A stretch of 64,000 bases of DNA from an uncultured Lachnospiraceae bacterium. Its GTDB lineage: Bacteria; Bacillota; Clostridia; Lachnospirales; Lachnospiraceae. Positions 9,801 to 20,801 of this stretch are shown piece by piece. Location: positions 1 to 64,000 of the forward strand of contig CAJTUZ010000003.1 in NCBI GenBank assembly GCA_910579735.1. The letters run 5' to 3'. The notes below the pieces were generated by a model. That model did not search any database, was not told the origin of the DNA, and saw only the letters and a list, made by a program, of their open reading frames with translations. The position numbers and the translations under genes were made by a program. Position 1 is the stretch's first letter; each line of letters opens with the position of its first letter.

Positions 9801-10072
9801 TGGGAACGCGGGATACAAACGGCATGAAACTGCGCGGAAGCGCCAGATATATTTCGCATGATGCGGATACGGATGAACTGCCGCTTCTCCTCTCCGATAA
9901 AGGATACGGCATCTTACTGGCAGCAGATGGACCGGTCATGTGCTGTGACATCCCATCTTACGGCTCCTATCTGCATACGGAAGGCGCGGCATGGACAGAT
10001 TACTATTTCATCGCCGGGAAACGTCCCGACACGATCATGAATGCATATGCATATCTTTGCGGGAGACTGTGA
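6842..10072 (+). CDS. HelD-type UvrD/Rep helicase fused to a GH31 N-terminal-like domain
   Basis: 1076 residues. I chose ATG 6842, 6-7 nt after AAGAGGAAA, over an in-frame TTG at 6821. Residues 1-720 are a superfamily-1 helicase of the HelD type: a long N-terminal coiled region, Walker A GVAGSGKT (224-231), motif II DEAQD (500-504), GLEFD (about 674) and the SF1 motif VAATRA (about 702). HelD proteins recycle stalled RNA polymerase. Residues about 720-850 are a Pro/Lys/Gly-rich linker with short repeats. Residues about 852-1076 resemble the beta-sandwich that precedes the barrel in GH31 glycosidases (LYAMGTRDTNG, LLSDKGYGILL, DYYFIAGKRPDTI). The protein stops exactly where the catalytic barrel should begin. 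The helicase call is firm; the GH31-like call is from motif reading. Confidence 0.82.
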   Translation: MNHEQDKTKQLPGISRKEEESYLLKTLAVVSDNVENYRREVSRMQGEIDEMLAHYHDNDAEVYTMLSNTVTLHDHMKQALSKNEKARAKPYFGRIIFHDESLHKEESVYIGKGGIPKDTTHWMVIDWRAPVANVYYENGLGFCSYAAPGSAQIPINLKLKRTYEIEEGRLLDFFDTEVVANDDLLTKYLAKNKQAVLGEIIATIQKEQNEIIRKSPYHNIIVQGVAGSGKTTVAMHRISFILYNYKERFRPDDFYIIGSNRILLNYITGVLPDLDVYGIRQMTMEQLFVRLLYEDWDEKKYHILSADKMKPESVVKGTLAWFRDLEAYCRRLEWNTIDRAPVYLNPRQFVEGIRNGKPGVYDETGGRNSVEDLIELIPRDTIENYIRKNPAISIQNKINMLNERLLVKIKDEFLGKGISYTESEQKAIRKAYRGRYGEKTWKQSIFSMYQDFLARQSLNGYDIEAPATDFDVYDLAALAYLYKRVKETEVISEAHHVVIDEAQDFGMMAYCVLKFCIKDCTYTIMGDVSQNIHFGYGLNDWEELKELLLTDKMDSFGILKKSYRNTVEISNFATKILHHGQFSIYPVEPIIRHGKPVEVLPIPDRDTLFQKAAEICTNWQTQGLDTIAVVCRDRDSAMSAADRLKQYIPVIESDPEKAVFGSGVMILPVEYTKGLEFDAVLLLDPTRDEYPADDGHAKLLYVAATRALHELCVLHRGNLTGLIADPVPERTDTNKIQTAPGKKEQQDRLPTAPGEKERQNRLPAPPSGKPAISGSICNDHKTDDTKTIRKKKVCIVRPKTPTIQKETGGGEPHSSGQTPIGPTAGGRRNTHTAAVSFGDMPATEKLRPAGHARIDLTVRWVTKQLDGLYLQSRYGLLRLSPVGSAIVRVSFTKEQQFIPGTDSRIAVSHVDRTWMYREAGGSIELLTDELCLQIDKASGTLRFLTRDKKLLLAERSRESRQIDTDSFGQSRAWLYFDWQKNENLYAMGTRDTNGMKLRGSARYISHDADTDELPLLLSDKGYGILLAADGPVMCCDIPSYGSYLHTEGAAWTDYYFIAGKRPDTIMNAYAYLCGRL
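9053..9153 (+). repeat. Imperfect tandem repeats in the HelD linker
   Basis: Within the helicase gene, about 48-bp units encode TAPGKKEQQDRLP, TAPGEKERQNRLP and then a decayed APPSGK copy. They lie at the junction between the helicase and the GH31-like domain and make a flexible, charged linker. Confidence 0.7.
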
Positions 10073-10094
10073 ATCAATCGCTCTGACCACGCTC

Positions 10095-10745
10095 TCACAG
10101 AACATTCTCATCTCCCGCAAACAGTTTCCGTGTAAAATGTACGTTAAAGAAATTCGTAACGGGACCCAGGCCAAAAGCAGACACCAGCGTGCCGGGTCCT
10201 ACGATGCCGCCTGCCAGGAAACAGACAAGCGCACAAAGTGCATCCGTAAACATACGATGCCAGAAATACGGTATTTTAGGGATCCTTTTCGTCATAATGA
10301 TGGACAGACTGTCAAACGGCGCAACTCCCGCATTCGGCGTCTGATAAAAGGATAACCCGAACCCCGTCACTACGGTTCCTGCCAGCATGACCAGGATCTT
10401 CGCCGCCAATGTCCCCGGCAAGACAAAGAAATGCAGCCATACTTCGTAAAAGAACGTAACAAAATAGCCCAAACCAAAAGCGTTGACGATCGTTCCCGCT
10501 CCGATCAGATTTCTTCCAAACAGCAATTCCAACAGAAAAATGAAAAGGTTGAGCACAACCAGGAAATTGGCATAAGGCATCCCCACCACGTCAGAAAGCG
10601 CCATCACCATCCCGCTGAACGGATCGTTCCCCAGTCCGGCAAATTTATAAATACTGATCCCCATCCCTAGGAAAATATTGCCAAGTACCATGACAGTCAG
10701 ACGTTTGCCGCCGGTTCGTTTAAAATATCCGATTACTTTCTCCAT
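10095..10745 (-). CDS. YczE/YitT-like integral membrane protein
   Basis: 216 residues with about five hydrophobic helices and glycine-rich loops (NIFLGMGISIYKFAGLGNDPF, and GFGLSFYQTPNAGVAPFDSLS in the second half). The two halves look like an internal duplication, as in the YczE/YyaS/YitT family. Substrate and role are unknown for most members. It starts at ATG 10745 behind CAGGAG. It converges on the HelD gene with 22 bp between the stops, and lies 17 bp downstream of the DNA glycosylase gene, so it is probably the last gene of that transcript. Confidence 0.8.
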   Translation of the reverse strand: MEKVIGYFKRTGGKRLTVMVLGNIFLGMGISIYKFAGLGNDPFSGMVMALSDVVGMPYANFLVVLNLFIFLLELLFGRNLIGAGTIVNAFGLGYFVTFFYEVWLHFFVLPGTLAAKILVMLAGTVVTGFGLSFYQTPNAGVAPFDSLSIIMTKRIPKIPYFWHRMFTDALCALVCFLAGGIVGPGTLVSAFGLGPVTNFFNVHFTRKLFAGDENVL

Positions 10746-10762
10746 AACTTTCTACTCCTGTC

Positions 10763-11248
10763 TCAGAAATTTATAGCAAGTGCCTCCCTCCATGCAGCAA
10801 TCAATCTCTCCAGAGACCACGCTGCATTGGCCGGACTTGTCGATGGCAGAACAATATCTTCTCTGCCTATTTTATTTTGTATGTATTTTCGATAGTATTT
10901 GTGTGCCGTACCGCCGTTTGTATAGATACGTTCTATCTCTGTTTCTTCAAGCAGCCTGCCGATGTCATTCGGCACAGCATTTTTGATGCTGCTGTCGCTT
11001 GAACCCGTAATGTCACAGCTTGCGATCACATCCCACATAGCGGCATGGTGTGACAGTATCATCCGTTTTTTGTCTTCTATGGTCTCCGGTACAGGATTCC
11101 CAAGCACCGCCGCCATTACCTTCCAATAACGGTTCTGCGGATGATGATAGAAAAACTGTCCTTCTCTGGATTTCACGCTCGGAAAAGAACCTAAGATCAA
11201 TATGCGGGATTTTTCATCATATAAAGGCGGTATATTATGTATTTCCAT
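10763..11248 (-). CDS. Hypoxanthine (deoxyinosine) DNA glycosylase, UDG superfamily
   Basis: 161 residues. Removes deaminated bases, probably hypoxanthine, from DNA in base-excision repair. The N-terminal block ILGSFPSVKSREGQFFYHHP, followed by QNRYWKVM, is typical of family 6 UDG-superfamily enzymes annotated as DNA-deoxyinosine glycosylase. The second active-site block is LPSTSPANA near residue 140. It starts at ATG 11248 with CAGGAGATAA upstream. It sits between a HAD phosphatase and a YczE-like membrane gene on the same strand; these neighbours give no extra clue. A mismatch-specific uracil glycosylase is the main alternative. Confidence 0.85.
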   Translation of the reverse strand: MEIHNIPPLYDEKSRILILGSFPSVKSREGQFFYHHPQNRYWKVMAAVLGNPVPETIEDKKRMILSHHAAMWDVIASCDITGSSDSSIKNAVPNDIGRLLEETEIERIYTNGGTAHKYYRKYIQNKIGREDIVLPSTSPANAAWSLERLIAAWREALAINF

Positions 11249-11274
11249 TTATCTCCTGCAGCCTTTCTGTATAT

Positions 11275-11292
11275 CTGCCGCTGATGCGGCAG
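11275..11292 (-). other. Intercistronic hairpin without T-run
   Basis: A perfect 7-bp stem, CTGCCGC and GCGGCAG around a TGAT/ATCA loop, lies in the 56-bp gap between the HAD gene and the DNA glycosylase gene. It has no T-run, so it could be an RNA-stability or partial-attenuation element rather than a terminator. Confidence 0.5.
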
Positions 11293-11304
11293 GAATTTCC
11301 TCTT

Positions 11305-11970
11305 TCAGGCAAAACATTTCTTATGCCGGAAATAATCGCGCACTTCCAGTAAATCGTCAAATACTGCTATACTCATTTCTTTCATTTCCTCCGTTGCCGG
11401 AAGGAGATCGGGCACCATGACAGGCATCATGCCCGCACGATAAGCGGAACGGATCCCGTTATGAGAATCTTCCACAGCATAGGCATTCCGGGGTTGTACT
11501 CCCATTTTTTCACACGTCATCAGATAAATATCCGGCTCGGGTTTGCTTCGTTTCAACTGATCCCCGCCCATGACGATCTGAAAATAATCATACAATCCTG
11601 CCTGCCGCAGTTCTTCTTCCACGACTGCCAGACGCGTGGAAGAAGCCACTCCAACAGGCACGGAAAGTACGGACAGATATTGTAAAAGCTCTCTGACGCC
11701 CTTCTTAACCGGAAGTCCGTTTTTTTCTACATACTCATGAAAAAGCACCGATGATTCCCCGGCAAATTCGTCATATGCGAACTCTTTTCCGTAATGTGCA
11801 TAGACAATTTCCTGCGTTTTCGTTTTATTCGTACCGATGCATTCGATAAAAGTCTCTCTGATATCCGGGATACGATATTTTGTTCCGATCTGTTCCCAAC
11901 AGTCCAAAACAAGTCTTTCACTGTCAAAAATAACACCATCCATGTCAAATATAACAGCTTTTTCTTTCAT
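11305..11970 (-). CDS. HAD-superfamily phosphatase (beta-phosphoglucomutase-like)
   Basis: 221 residues with all HAD motifs: I is IFDMDGVIFDSE near the N terminus (nucleophile and acid/base Asp), II is VGVASSTR, III is the Lys in KRSKPEPD, and IV is VEDSHNGIRSA. A helical cap lies between motifs I and II, as in subfamily IA enzymes. These act on sugar phosphates and similar small phosphates. The exact substrate cannot be read from the sequence. The start is ATG 11970 behind GAGGAGAAGG. The upstream gene (a surface protein) is 39 bp away on the same strand. Confidence 0.85.
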   Translation of the reverse strand: MKEKAVIFDMDGVIFDSERLVLDCWEQIGTKYRIPDIRETFIECIGTNKTKTQEIVYAHYGKEFAYDEFAGESSVLFHEYVEKNGLPVKKGVRELLQYLSVLSVPVGVASSTRLAVVEEELRQAGLYDYFQIVMGGDQLKRSKPEPDIYLMTCEKMGVQPRNAYAVEDSHNGIRSAYRAGMMPVMVPDLLPATEEMKEMSIAVFDDLLEVRDYFRHKKCFA

Positions 11971-12009
11971 AACCTTCTCCTCTGCTTTATATTTCTGCTC
12001 CTTATGTGC

Positions 12010-14550
12010 TCAATCCTGCCGTTTTCTGATGTATGTTGTAAAATGATTGCCGTTTTCTTCAAACCACTGTGTGGAATCATTCATTCCTTTTTTATAAACC
12101 GTTCCCGTAAGCGGATCCATTACGACAATATTCAACTCATTAAATCCTACGATCAGTACCGCATTCCCATCCTGCAATGTTGCAAGCACCGGAATGTCCT
12201 TGTTCACATAGTATAATACCGCGTCAAGACTGCATCCCGACAGATCGAGCACCTGAACGTCTTCAAGACTCGCCTCCAGAATAGAAGGAACGGTTTTTCC
12301 CTGTTCCAGAAGATATTCCGTACGTCTTGAAACGCCTTCAAACTTCAGTATCGTGTTCAGGCAGACCGAAAGCGTCGTATTCTGCTCGGTCACCTGTTCC
12401 CCTTCGATCGCCATGATCTGGTTTCTTGTACTGCGTGCGGTTCTTTTCCAGATATAATCTCCCTCGTCATCTACAATAACGCCGGCATTCTCATATGCAT
12501 AAATAACCGCCTTGGCGGAACTGGAAAAAATGCCTTCAATGCCGTTTTTGCCGTAAACGTAATAACGCTTTTTCATATTCTCGTTTTCCTGCATCTCGAT
12601 CGCACGATCGCCTTCAAAAAGTACCTCTTTGGGCGTCAGCTTCAACAGGGCTTTGGTATCGATCTCGTCTTTTACGACAATCTCTGTCACAGTCTCATAC
12701 TTTTCGATCGCCACACTGCTGACCGTATTGCTTCCGGCAGACACTTTCTCCGTACTCATGATCTGATCGTTGCCCGTAGGCAGATATTCCTCTGTTTCCG
12801 CATCCCATACAACCCTGGATAATGTGATCTGGTTATCTGCTATGAAACTTTCGGTCACATAAATATCCGGTTCCCTGTATGTTTTCAGCACCTCTCCGTT
12901 CTCTCCCTGTATTCTCAGGCAGTACATCGGAAACGTCGTATTCCCTGTATGATCAATCACAATATCCTGCGCCTTGGCAAGTCCGTATATTAAATCCTCT
13001 TCCATAAATCCAAGCAGCGAGATATACTCCCCGCTTCCTGCAGTGATCTCCGTTTCCTGCCCCGTCCCCAGATTCAGCAGCTTCAGCGTAGTACATCTGT
13101 ACTGATCCTGCCCTTCCTGCCATACGAGCATTTTGTTGGATGCGGATACTTTATAATTTTCTTCTGTCAGTCCCGATACAATGACCGTATAGGTTTTGGC
13201 CATTAGGTCTATCGCATAGACATTTCCTTCCAGCATCAGATAGCAGACTGCCGATTTGCTCAGATATGCCAGCTTTTCCACGTCGCTCTTTAACAGTTCA
13301 TACGATCTGTCATAAGGAATATATGCCATCTCTTCTACCGTATTTGTCATGCTGTTATAGAAGTATGCCGAAACACCCACTTCTCCTTCATGCCGTCCTC
13401 TGTTCATATAGCCGTACACGATAAAGGCCACATTACCCGCTTCATCCACGTTCAGAATTTTCACCCGGTACCGGTTATAACTGCTTCTTACATCACTGAT
13501 ATCGTCGCTGTAAAAGGAAAACAGACGTGCCAGTTTCTGGTCCGTGACATTATAACTGTATAATTGATTGGAACTGACAAATGCAACGACGTTTCCGCCA
13601 TCACTTTCCTGCATCTGCACCTCTTTGTCCACGATACCGAGCATAATCTTATCGTTGGCAAACACGCCGGCGTCCTCATCGAAGATCTGCGTCATTTCCC
13701 TGTCAAAATCCAATAAATACATGCGTTCCGGCGTGTATCGGACACGATAATATTCTTTTACCTGATAGTAAGTCTTTTCTCTGCCATTTCGTGTGAGCAC
13801 TATATACTCCAACTGGAAAGAACCTGTTCCCGTTTCCAGTTCTTTAATGTCAATAACCGGCTCCGTCACTCTCTCAACTTCCAGATCTCCCCACGTTACC
13901 TGATGAAAACTGCTGTGTATCGTGACTTTGTGAAGCGTCGTATTATCGCCTTCCGCATTCGATTCCAGATATTTGGTGAGTTCGGCCGCTTCTTCCCTGT
14001 CAAATGTCCTCGTGTGGAAATCCAGCACGTATTCCAGTTTTTCCCGGATAAACATTTCTTCCGACTGAACAATCCTCGTATAATAACGTATGTCATTTTT
14101 ATTTTCAGGCGTCAGAAACAAAATAAGCATGTATTCTTCATTCGCACTGATCAGATCTTTTAACGTTATTTTTCCCCGAACCTGTCCATCCGTTTCTTCG
14201 TAATCTTCAATCTCCGTGCTCTCTACGAGACGTTCTCCGTTAATGCTCCGCACCTCAAAAGAAAGAGATTCCACCGCTGCTCCGTACGTATCGATGGTAA
14301 AAAAGATGTTTCTGTCATTACCGATCGGCAAAAGCGTATCCCGCAGATAGCTCGTGTCCATATCCGAAGCATACCCATGCAGCCTGTTGACCCGGTATTC
14401 ATCTATCTGCATCGTAACGACAGGAAAAGAGGCATCGCCCATCTCCACCGTCATATCGGTATTTCCCTTATTCATGATGGCGCTGATGCCAAACAAAGCT
14501 GCAAGAAATATCACGATCAGATATACACTTTTCAAAATAGTCTTTTTCAT
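12010..14550 (-). CDS. Membrane-anchored extracellular protein with degenerate C39-like peptidase domain
   Basis: 846 residues from ATG 14550, which follows AAAGGAAAG; an in-frame upstream Met is less likely. The N terminus (MKKTILKSVYLIVIFLAAL...) is a signal anchor, so the protein should be outside the membrane. The middle (about 50-680) is beta-rich and propeller-like, with repeats of hydrophobic strands and Gly/Asp turns; I do not recognise a family. The last 120 residues resemble a papain-fold C39-like domain: Cys730 in SVCLNTILK, then NAVLIVGF where a catalytic His is expected (Asn796 here), then VVMDP (Asp812). The missing His suggests a non-catalytic domain. Upstream is a methyltransferase gene. 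Function unknown. Confidence 0.7.
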   Translation of the reverse strand: MKKTILKSVYLIVIFLAALFGISAIMNKGNTDMTVEMGDASFPVVTMQIDEYRVNRLHGYASDMDTSYLRDTLLPIGNDRNIFFTIDTYGAAVESLSFEVRSINGERLVESTEIEDYEETDGQVRGKITLKDLISANEEYMLILFLTPENKNDIRYYTRIVQSEEMFIREKLEYVLDFHTRTFDREEAAELTKYLESNAEGDNTTLHKVTIHSSFHQVTWGDLEVERVTEPVIDIKELETGTGSFQLEYIVLTRNGREKTYYQVKEYYRVRYTPERMYLLDFDREMTQIFDEDAGVFANDKIMLGIVDKEVQMQESDGGNVVAFVSSNQLYSYNVTDQKLARLFSFYSDDISDVRSSYNRYRVKILNVDEAGNVAFIVYGYMNRGRHEGEVGVSAYFYNSMTNTVEEMAYIPYDRSYELLKSDVEKLAYLSKSAVCYLMLEGNVYAIDLMAKTYTVIVSGLTEENYKVSASNKMLVWQEGQDQYRCTTLKLLNLGTGQETEITAGSGEYISLLGFMEEDLIYGLAKAQDIVIDHTGNTTFPMYCLRIQGENGEVLKTYREPDIYVTESFIADNQITLSRVVWDAETEEYLPTGNDQIMSTEKVSAGSNTVSSVAIEKYETVTEIVVKDEIDTKALLKLTPKEVLFEGDRAIEMQENENMKKRYYVYGKNGIEGIFSSSAKAVIYAYENAGVIVDDEGDYIWKRTARSTRNQIMAIEGEQVTEQNTTLSVCLNTILKFEGVSRRTEYLLEQGKTVPSILEASLEDVQVLDLSGCSLDAVLYYVNKDIPVLATLQDGNAVLIVGFNELNIVVMDPLTGTVYKKGMNDSTQWFEENGNHFTTYIRKRQD

Positions 14551-14598
14551 ATGCTTTCTTTCCTTTACCGGACTTTGCAGGCAGACCACACGCTCCTG

Positions 14599-15774
14599 TT
14601 ATTGCAGCAGTTTCTGTAAAGTCGTTTCCAAATGGAAGAAATCCGCCACTTCCGATACTTTGTCCGTTTCTTCCCGACGCCTTCTCTCACTGATCCCTTC
14701 TTTTCTGACCGCACGTATCAGGATATTTTTCGGTGTATGATCCATATCGATGAATTCCAGCAGATCCGTCTCATATCCTTCCGCCCGCAGCAAATCGGCA
14801 CGCAGCGCATCGGTAATTAACGCCGACATTCTTTCTTTCACAATGCCATACTGCAAAACGGGCTGTAATTTCTCGCAGACAATCTGTTTATTGACCTCAT
14901 GCTGGCAGCATGGCACCGATAAAATGACGCCGGCCTTCCACTTCACTGCCCTGGCCAGCGCATAGTCCGTTGCCGTATCGCAGGCATGCAGCGTAACCAC
15001 CATATCCGCTCCCGTCGCGCCTTCATATTCTGCAATGTCTCCTTTGAGAAACTGCAGCTTATGATAATGATATTTTTCGCTCAATTGATTGCATCGTTCG
15101 ATAACATCTGTTTTCAAATCAAGTCCTGTTATCGCGACATCACGCTGCATTAGCTCATGAAGATAATAATATATTGCAAATGTAAGATAGGATTTTCCGC
15201 ATCCAAAATCGATAATCCTGATCTCCCGGTCTGTCGGAAGCGCGGGCAGGATATCTTCTACAAATTCCAAAAAGCGGTTTATCTGTTTAAACTTATCATA
15301 TTTGGCACGGATGATCCTGCCATCTGCGCTCTGCACGCCCAGATCGATCAAAAACGGAACGGGTGTGCCCTCCTGCAGAATATATCTTTTTGTCCGGTTG
15401 TGTTCCATGGAAATCGGTCTTCCCCCGTACGCTGCCCCGGACTGCCCGATATCATATTTTTTCTTAACCGTTACTTTGCCCTTTTTACTGCTCAAAATAA
15501 TGGCCTTCATATTAGTATGCTCTATTTCGCACTGTTTAAAATCGTGCAGGATATAATTTTCAATACGTTCCGATACTTCCGTTTCCCGGTAGTTCTCGTG
15601 AAATACTTTCGTTTCCCGGTATATGCTTTCCTGAAACATCAGCATACCTTTGAGCATGACCGGCCTGATCTTCACTTTGACAAGTCCGTCCTTTTTCCTG
15701 GCATTGCTTAAGATGATCTGGTATAGTCCCTGATCGATCGTCTCGTGAAGCAGTTTCTTCAATTCCTCATTCAT
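14599..15774 (-). CDS. SAM-dependent methyltransferase (rRNA methyltransferase-like)
   Basis: 391 residues. The methyltransferase core lies in the second half: motif I IIDFGCGKSYLTF, the acidic residue of motif II in ITGLDLK, then LKGDI and VVTLHACDTATDYAL, with SVPCCQHEV near the end. The N-terminal half (about 170 residues) is a separate basic domain. This layout matches a Firmicutes group often annotated as class I SAM-dependent or rRNA cytosine-C5-like methyltransferase. The PCCQHE motif is unlike classical m5C enzymes, so the substrate is not assigned. The start ATG 15774 follows AAGGGAACC. The next gene downstream, on the same strand, is the large surface protein. Confidence 0.75.
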   Translation of the reverse strand: MNEELKKLLHETIDQGLYQIILSNARKKDGLVKVKIRPVMLKGMLMFQESIYRETKVFHENYRETEVSERIENYILHDFKQCEIEHTNMKAIILSSKKGKVTVKKKYDIGQSGAAYGGRPISMEHNRTKRYILQEGTPVPFLIDLGVQSADGRIIRAKYDKFKQINRFLEFVEDILPALPTDREIRIIDFGCGKSYLTFAIYYYLHELMQRDVAITGLDLKTDVIERCNQLSEKYHYHKLQFLKGDIAEYEGATGADMVVTLHACDTATDYALARAVKWKAGVILSVPCCQHEVNKQIVCEKLQPVLQYGIVKERMSALITDALRADLLRAEGYETDLLEFIDMDHTPKNILIRAVRKEGISERRRREETDKVSEVADFFHLETTLQKLLQ

Positions 15775-15900
15775 CCGCTAAGGTTCCCTTCTAAGCCTGT
15801 CCATGCTCATGCTTTTGTCAGAAGTTCCGAGGCAGTGCCTTTACTGCCCAGGAACCCCTTCCCACATATCTATTTTAATCAGATTACCGGAAAAGCTCAA

Positions 15901-16323
15901 CTAAAATTTTAAGATTCCGTTGTGATTCGCGTGACGCTTCTTATATATTTCATAGTACAGCAGTACCTGTACAAATTCCTCTATCCACTCCCACGGTTTC
16001 TCTGCTGCGCTGCAGCCCTCCCCTTCTGTCTCTTCTGCCGGTTCACTCCCGCCCTTTTGCATGCAGTCGGCTCTTCTGATCTTATCCATGATCATCTGTG
16101 TTATTCGGTATAACTGCCATCTGTCCGGATATTCATCATATATGCAGCTTCCTTCATAATCCATCTGGTTTAGCGTCTCTGCAATCATCTTCTGGTAACG
16201 CTTTGCCTCCGACGGATACATCTGCTGTAAATATTCCAAATCACGTGTTACGGTATCTTCTTCCTGATAATACATAGGAAGCGGATATGCCATATAGAAA
16301 GGAAGAATTCTTGATTGATTCAT
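15901..16323 (-). CDS. Hypothetical protein, 140 aa
   Basis: I do not recognise a named family. The protein begins MNQSRILPFYMAYPLP and is rich in Tyr, Met and acidic residues. It contains a conserved-looking CIYDEYPDRWQLYRIT segment and a helix near residue 85 (QMIMDKIRR), then an acidic linker and a final amphipathic segment (EWIEEFVQVLLYYEIYKKR). There is no signal peptide. The gene is isolated: a 126-bp gap separates it from the methyltransferase downstream, and the ATP synthase terminator lies upstream. Codon use looks normal for the window and the ORF is intact, so I judge it real. Confidence 0.6.
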   Translation of the reverse strand: MNQSRILPFYMAYPLPMYYQEEDTVTRDLEYLQQMYPSEAKRYQKMIAETLNQMDYEGSCIYDEYPDRWQLYRITQMIMDKIRRADCMQKGGSEPAEETEGEGCSAAEKPWEWIEEFVQVLLYYEIYKKRHANHNGILKF

Positions 16324-16397
16324 ATTATTTCAACTTCTATACCTGTTTTGTTTTATCATATGCGAAGGAAATTGCTTTGTTAAAAACACTTGTTATG

Positions 16398-16429
16398 AAA
16401 AAGGGACATGCGTTCACGCTGTCCCTTTT
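16398..16429 (-). terminator. ATP synthase operon terminator
   Basis: On the minus strand AAAAGGGACA and TGTCCCTTTTT enclose an 11-nt segment that can itself pair (GCG/CGC). It lies 34 bp after the atpC stop and ends in five T residues. Confidence 0.85.
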
Positions 16430-16462
16430 CTTAAATTGACCGGATGTACTTCGGCCAACTTC

Positions 16463-16876
16463 CTATTTGTAATTAATTGCATTGATCCTGGCTACCGCAC
16501 GCTTGAGCGACATTTCGGCACGTTTCATATCCGTACCGGGCGCGTGCTCCCTGATTCTTTCCTCTGCACGCTCTTTCGCTTCCTCTGCACGTTTCAGATC
16601 AATTTCCGCCGGCCATTCGATGATTTCCGCAAGAATCGTCACCTTATCCTGCAAAACCTCTGCAAAACCTGCATGCAGCGCGGCTTCTTTCGTTTCACTA
16701 TCCTGCGTAATGGTCAATATACCGGGTGAAATGATCATCGTCATCGGAATATGCTCTTTATAAATGCCGACTTCACCTTCCACCGTGTTAAATTCAACCA
16801 TGGACACTTCTTCTTCATAAAAGATCCTGTCAGGCGTGATCACTTTTAATGTGAACTTATTATCATTTTCAGCCAT
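16463..16876 (-). CDS. atpC: F-type ATP synthase epsilon subunit
   Basis: 137 residues: an N-terminal beta-barrel (to about residue 85, with VSMVEFNTVEGEVGIYKEHIPM) and a C-terminal helical hairpin rich in Ala, Glu and Arg (KRAEEAKERAEERI). It is the central-stalk subunit that couples rotation to catalysis and inhibits hydrolysis. It is the last gene of the operon, 13 bp after atpD and followed by a terminator. Confidence 0.95.
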   Translation of the reverse strand: MAENDNKFTLKVITPDRIFYEEEVSMVEFNTVEGEVGIYKEHIPMTMIISPGILTITQDSETKEAALHAGFAEVLQDKVTILAEIIEWPAEIDLKRAEEAKERAEERIREHAPGTDMKRAEMSLKRAVARINAINYK

Positions 16877-16889
16877 ACTGTGCCCCCCT

Positions 16890-18314
<1,425 letters not shown>

Positions 18315-18329
18315 TCAGAAGCGCCATTT

Positions 18330-19193
18330 TTATGAAATAGCATTCGCTCCTGCGATAATTTCTGTTAATTCCTGTGTAATAGAGCCTTGTCTTGCTCTGT
18401 TATACATCAGCGATAAGTGATCTATCATTTCTTCAGCATTGCTTGTTGCGGAATCCATTGCCTGCATTCTCGCACCGTTCTCACTGGCAACAGCCTCTAT
18501 GAGACCGCCATAGATCAAACTGGTAACATATTTGGGAATGATCAGGTCAAGCGCTTCGTCATCCTGCGGTTCAAAATTCATAAGCGCTTTACTCTCCTTA
18601 TCCTGCCCTGCATCTTCTTTCTTCTCGGGTACCACCGGAAGAAGTTTCAGCAAAGTAGGTTCATGTACCACGGTATTCTTAAATCCGGTATAAGCGAGAT
18701 AAATCTCGCCAACCTCACCGTTTGCATAGGCTTCCAATACTCTGGAACTGAGCGCCATCGCATCGACATAAAGCGGCTCTTCAATAATATCGGAATTTTC
18801 TTCCACGATCTCATAGCCATGTCTCTGCAGGGCATCTTTTCCCTTTTTACCGACCGCATAGATACGAAGATCTTCCTTTTTAAAGTCTCCCTTTGTGATC
18901 AGTTTTACGATATTGGAGTTGTACCCGCCGGCAAGACCTCTGTTAGAGGTGATGACAATGACCGCTTTCTTGTCAGAGTCTCCGCCGCTAAGATAAGGAT
19001 GGTCCATGCTGCCCGTTTTGGCGAGTACAGATGTTACCGTCTCATACATACAGTTGAAATATGCCTTGGACTGTTCCGCACGCTGTTTTGCCCTCTGCAG
19101 TTTTACAGTAGAAACAAGTTTCATTGCTTTGGTAATCTGCTGAGTACTTTGAATACTACCCTTACGCCTTTTAATGTCTCTCATTGAGGCCAT
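18330..19193 (-). CDS. atpG: F-type ATP synthase gamma subunit
   Basis: 287 residues from ATG 19193 (MASMRDIKRR), chosen because GGAAGGTG is correctly spaced; five upstream codons are in frame but lack an SD. The N-terminal helix MRDIKRRKGSIQSTQQITKA and the C-terminal helix (MDSATSNAEEMIDHLSLMYN) form the rotating coiled coil of the central stalk. ITSNRGLAGGYN is the family signature. It lies between atpA and atpD. Confidence 0.95.
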   Translation of the reverse strand: MASMRDIKRRKGSIQSTQQITKAMKLVSTVKLQRAKQRAEQSKAYFNCMYETVTSVLAKTGSMDHPYLSGGDSDKKAVIVITSNRGLAGGYNSNIVKLITKGDFKKEDLRIYAVGKKGKDALQRHGYEIVEENSDIIEEPLYVDAMALSSRVLEAYANGEVGEIYLAYTGFKNTVVHEPTLLKLLPVVPEKKEDAGQDKESKALMNFEPQDDEALDLIIPKYVTSLIYGGLIEAVASENGARMQAMDSATSNAEEMIDHLSLMYNRARQGSITQELTEIIAGANAIS

Positions 19194-19251
19194 AGCGTCA
19201 CCTTCCACTTCCTTACTCTAAACAGAGCCTAAGCTGCTCTGTTCAGATCTT

Positions 19252-20760
<1,509 letters not shown>

Positions 20761-20801
20761 TCATTCGCACCTCTCTTTATACATAAACTTTTTACATAAA
20801 A

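Noticed and set aside
15157..15711. 184-residue plus-strand ORF
   Set aside because: Antisense to the methyltransferase, no SD, and composition of a reversed gene.
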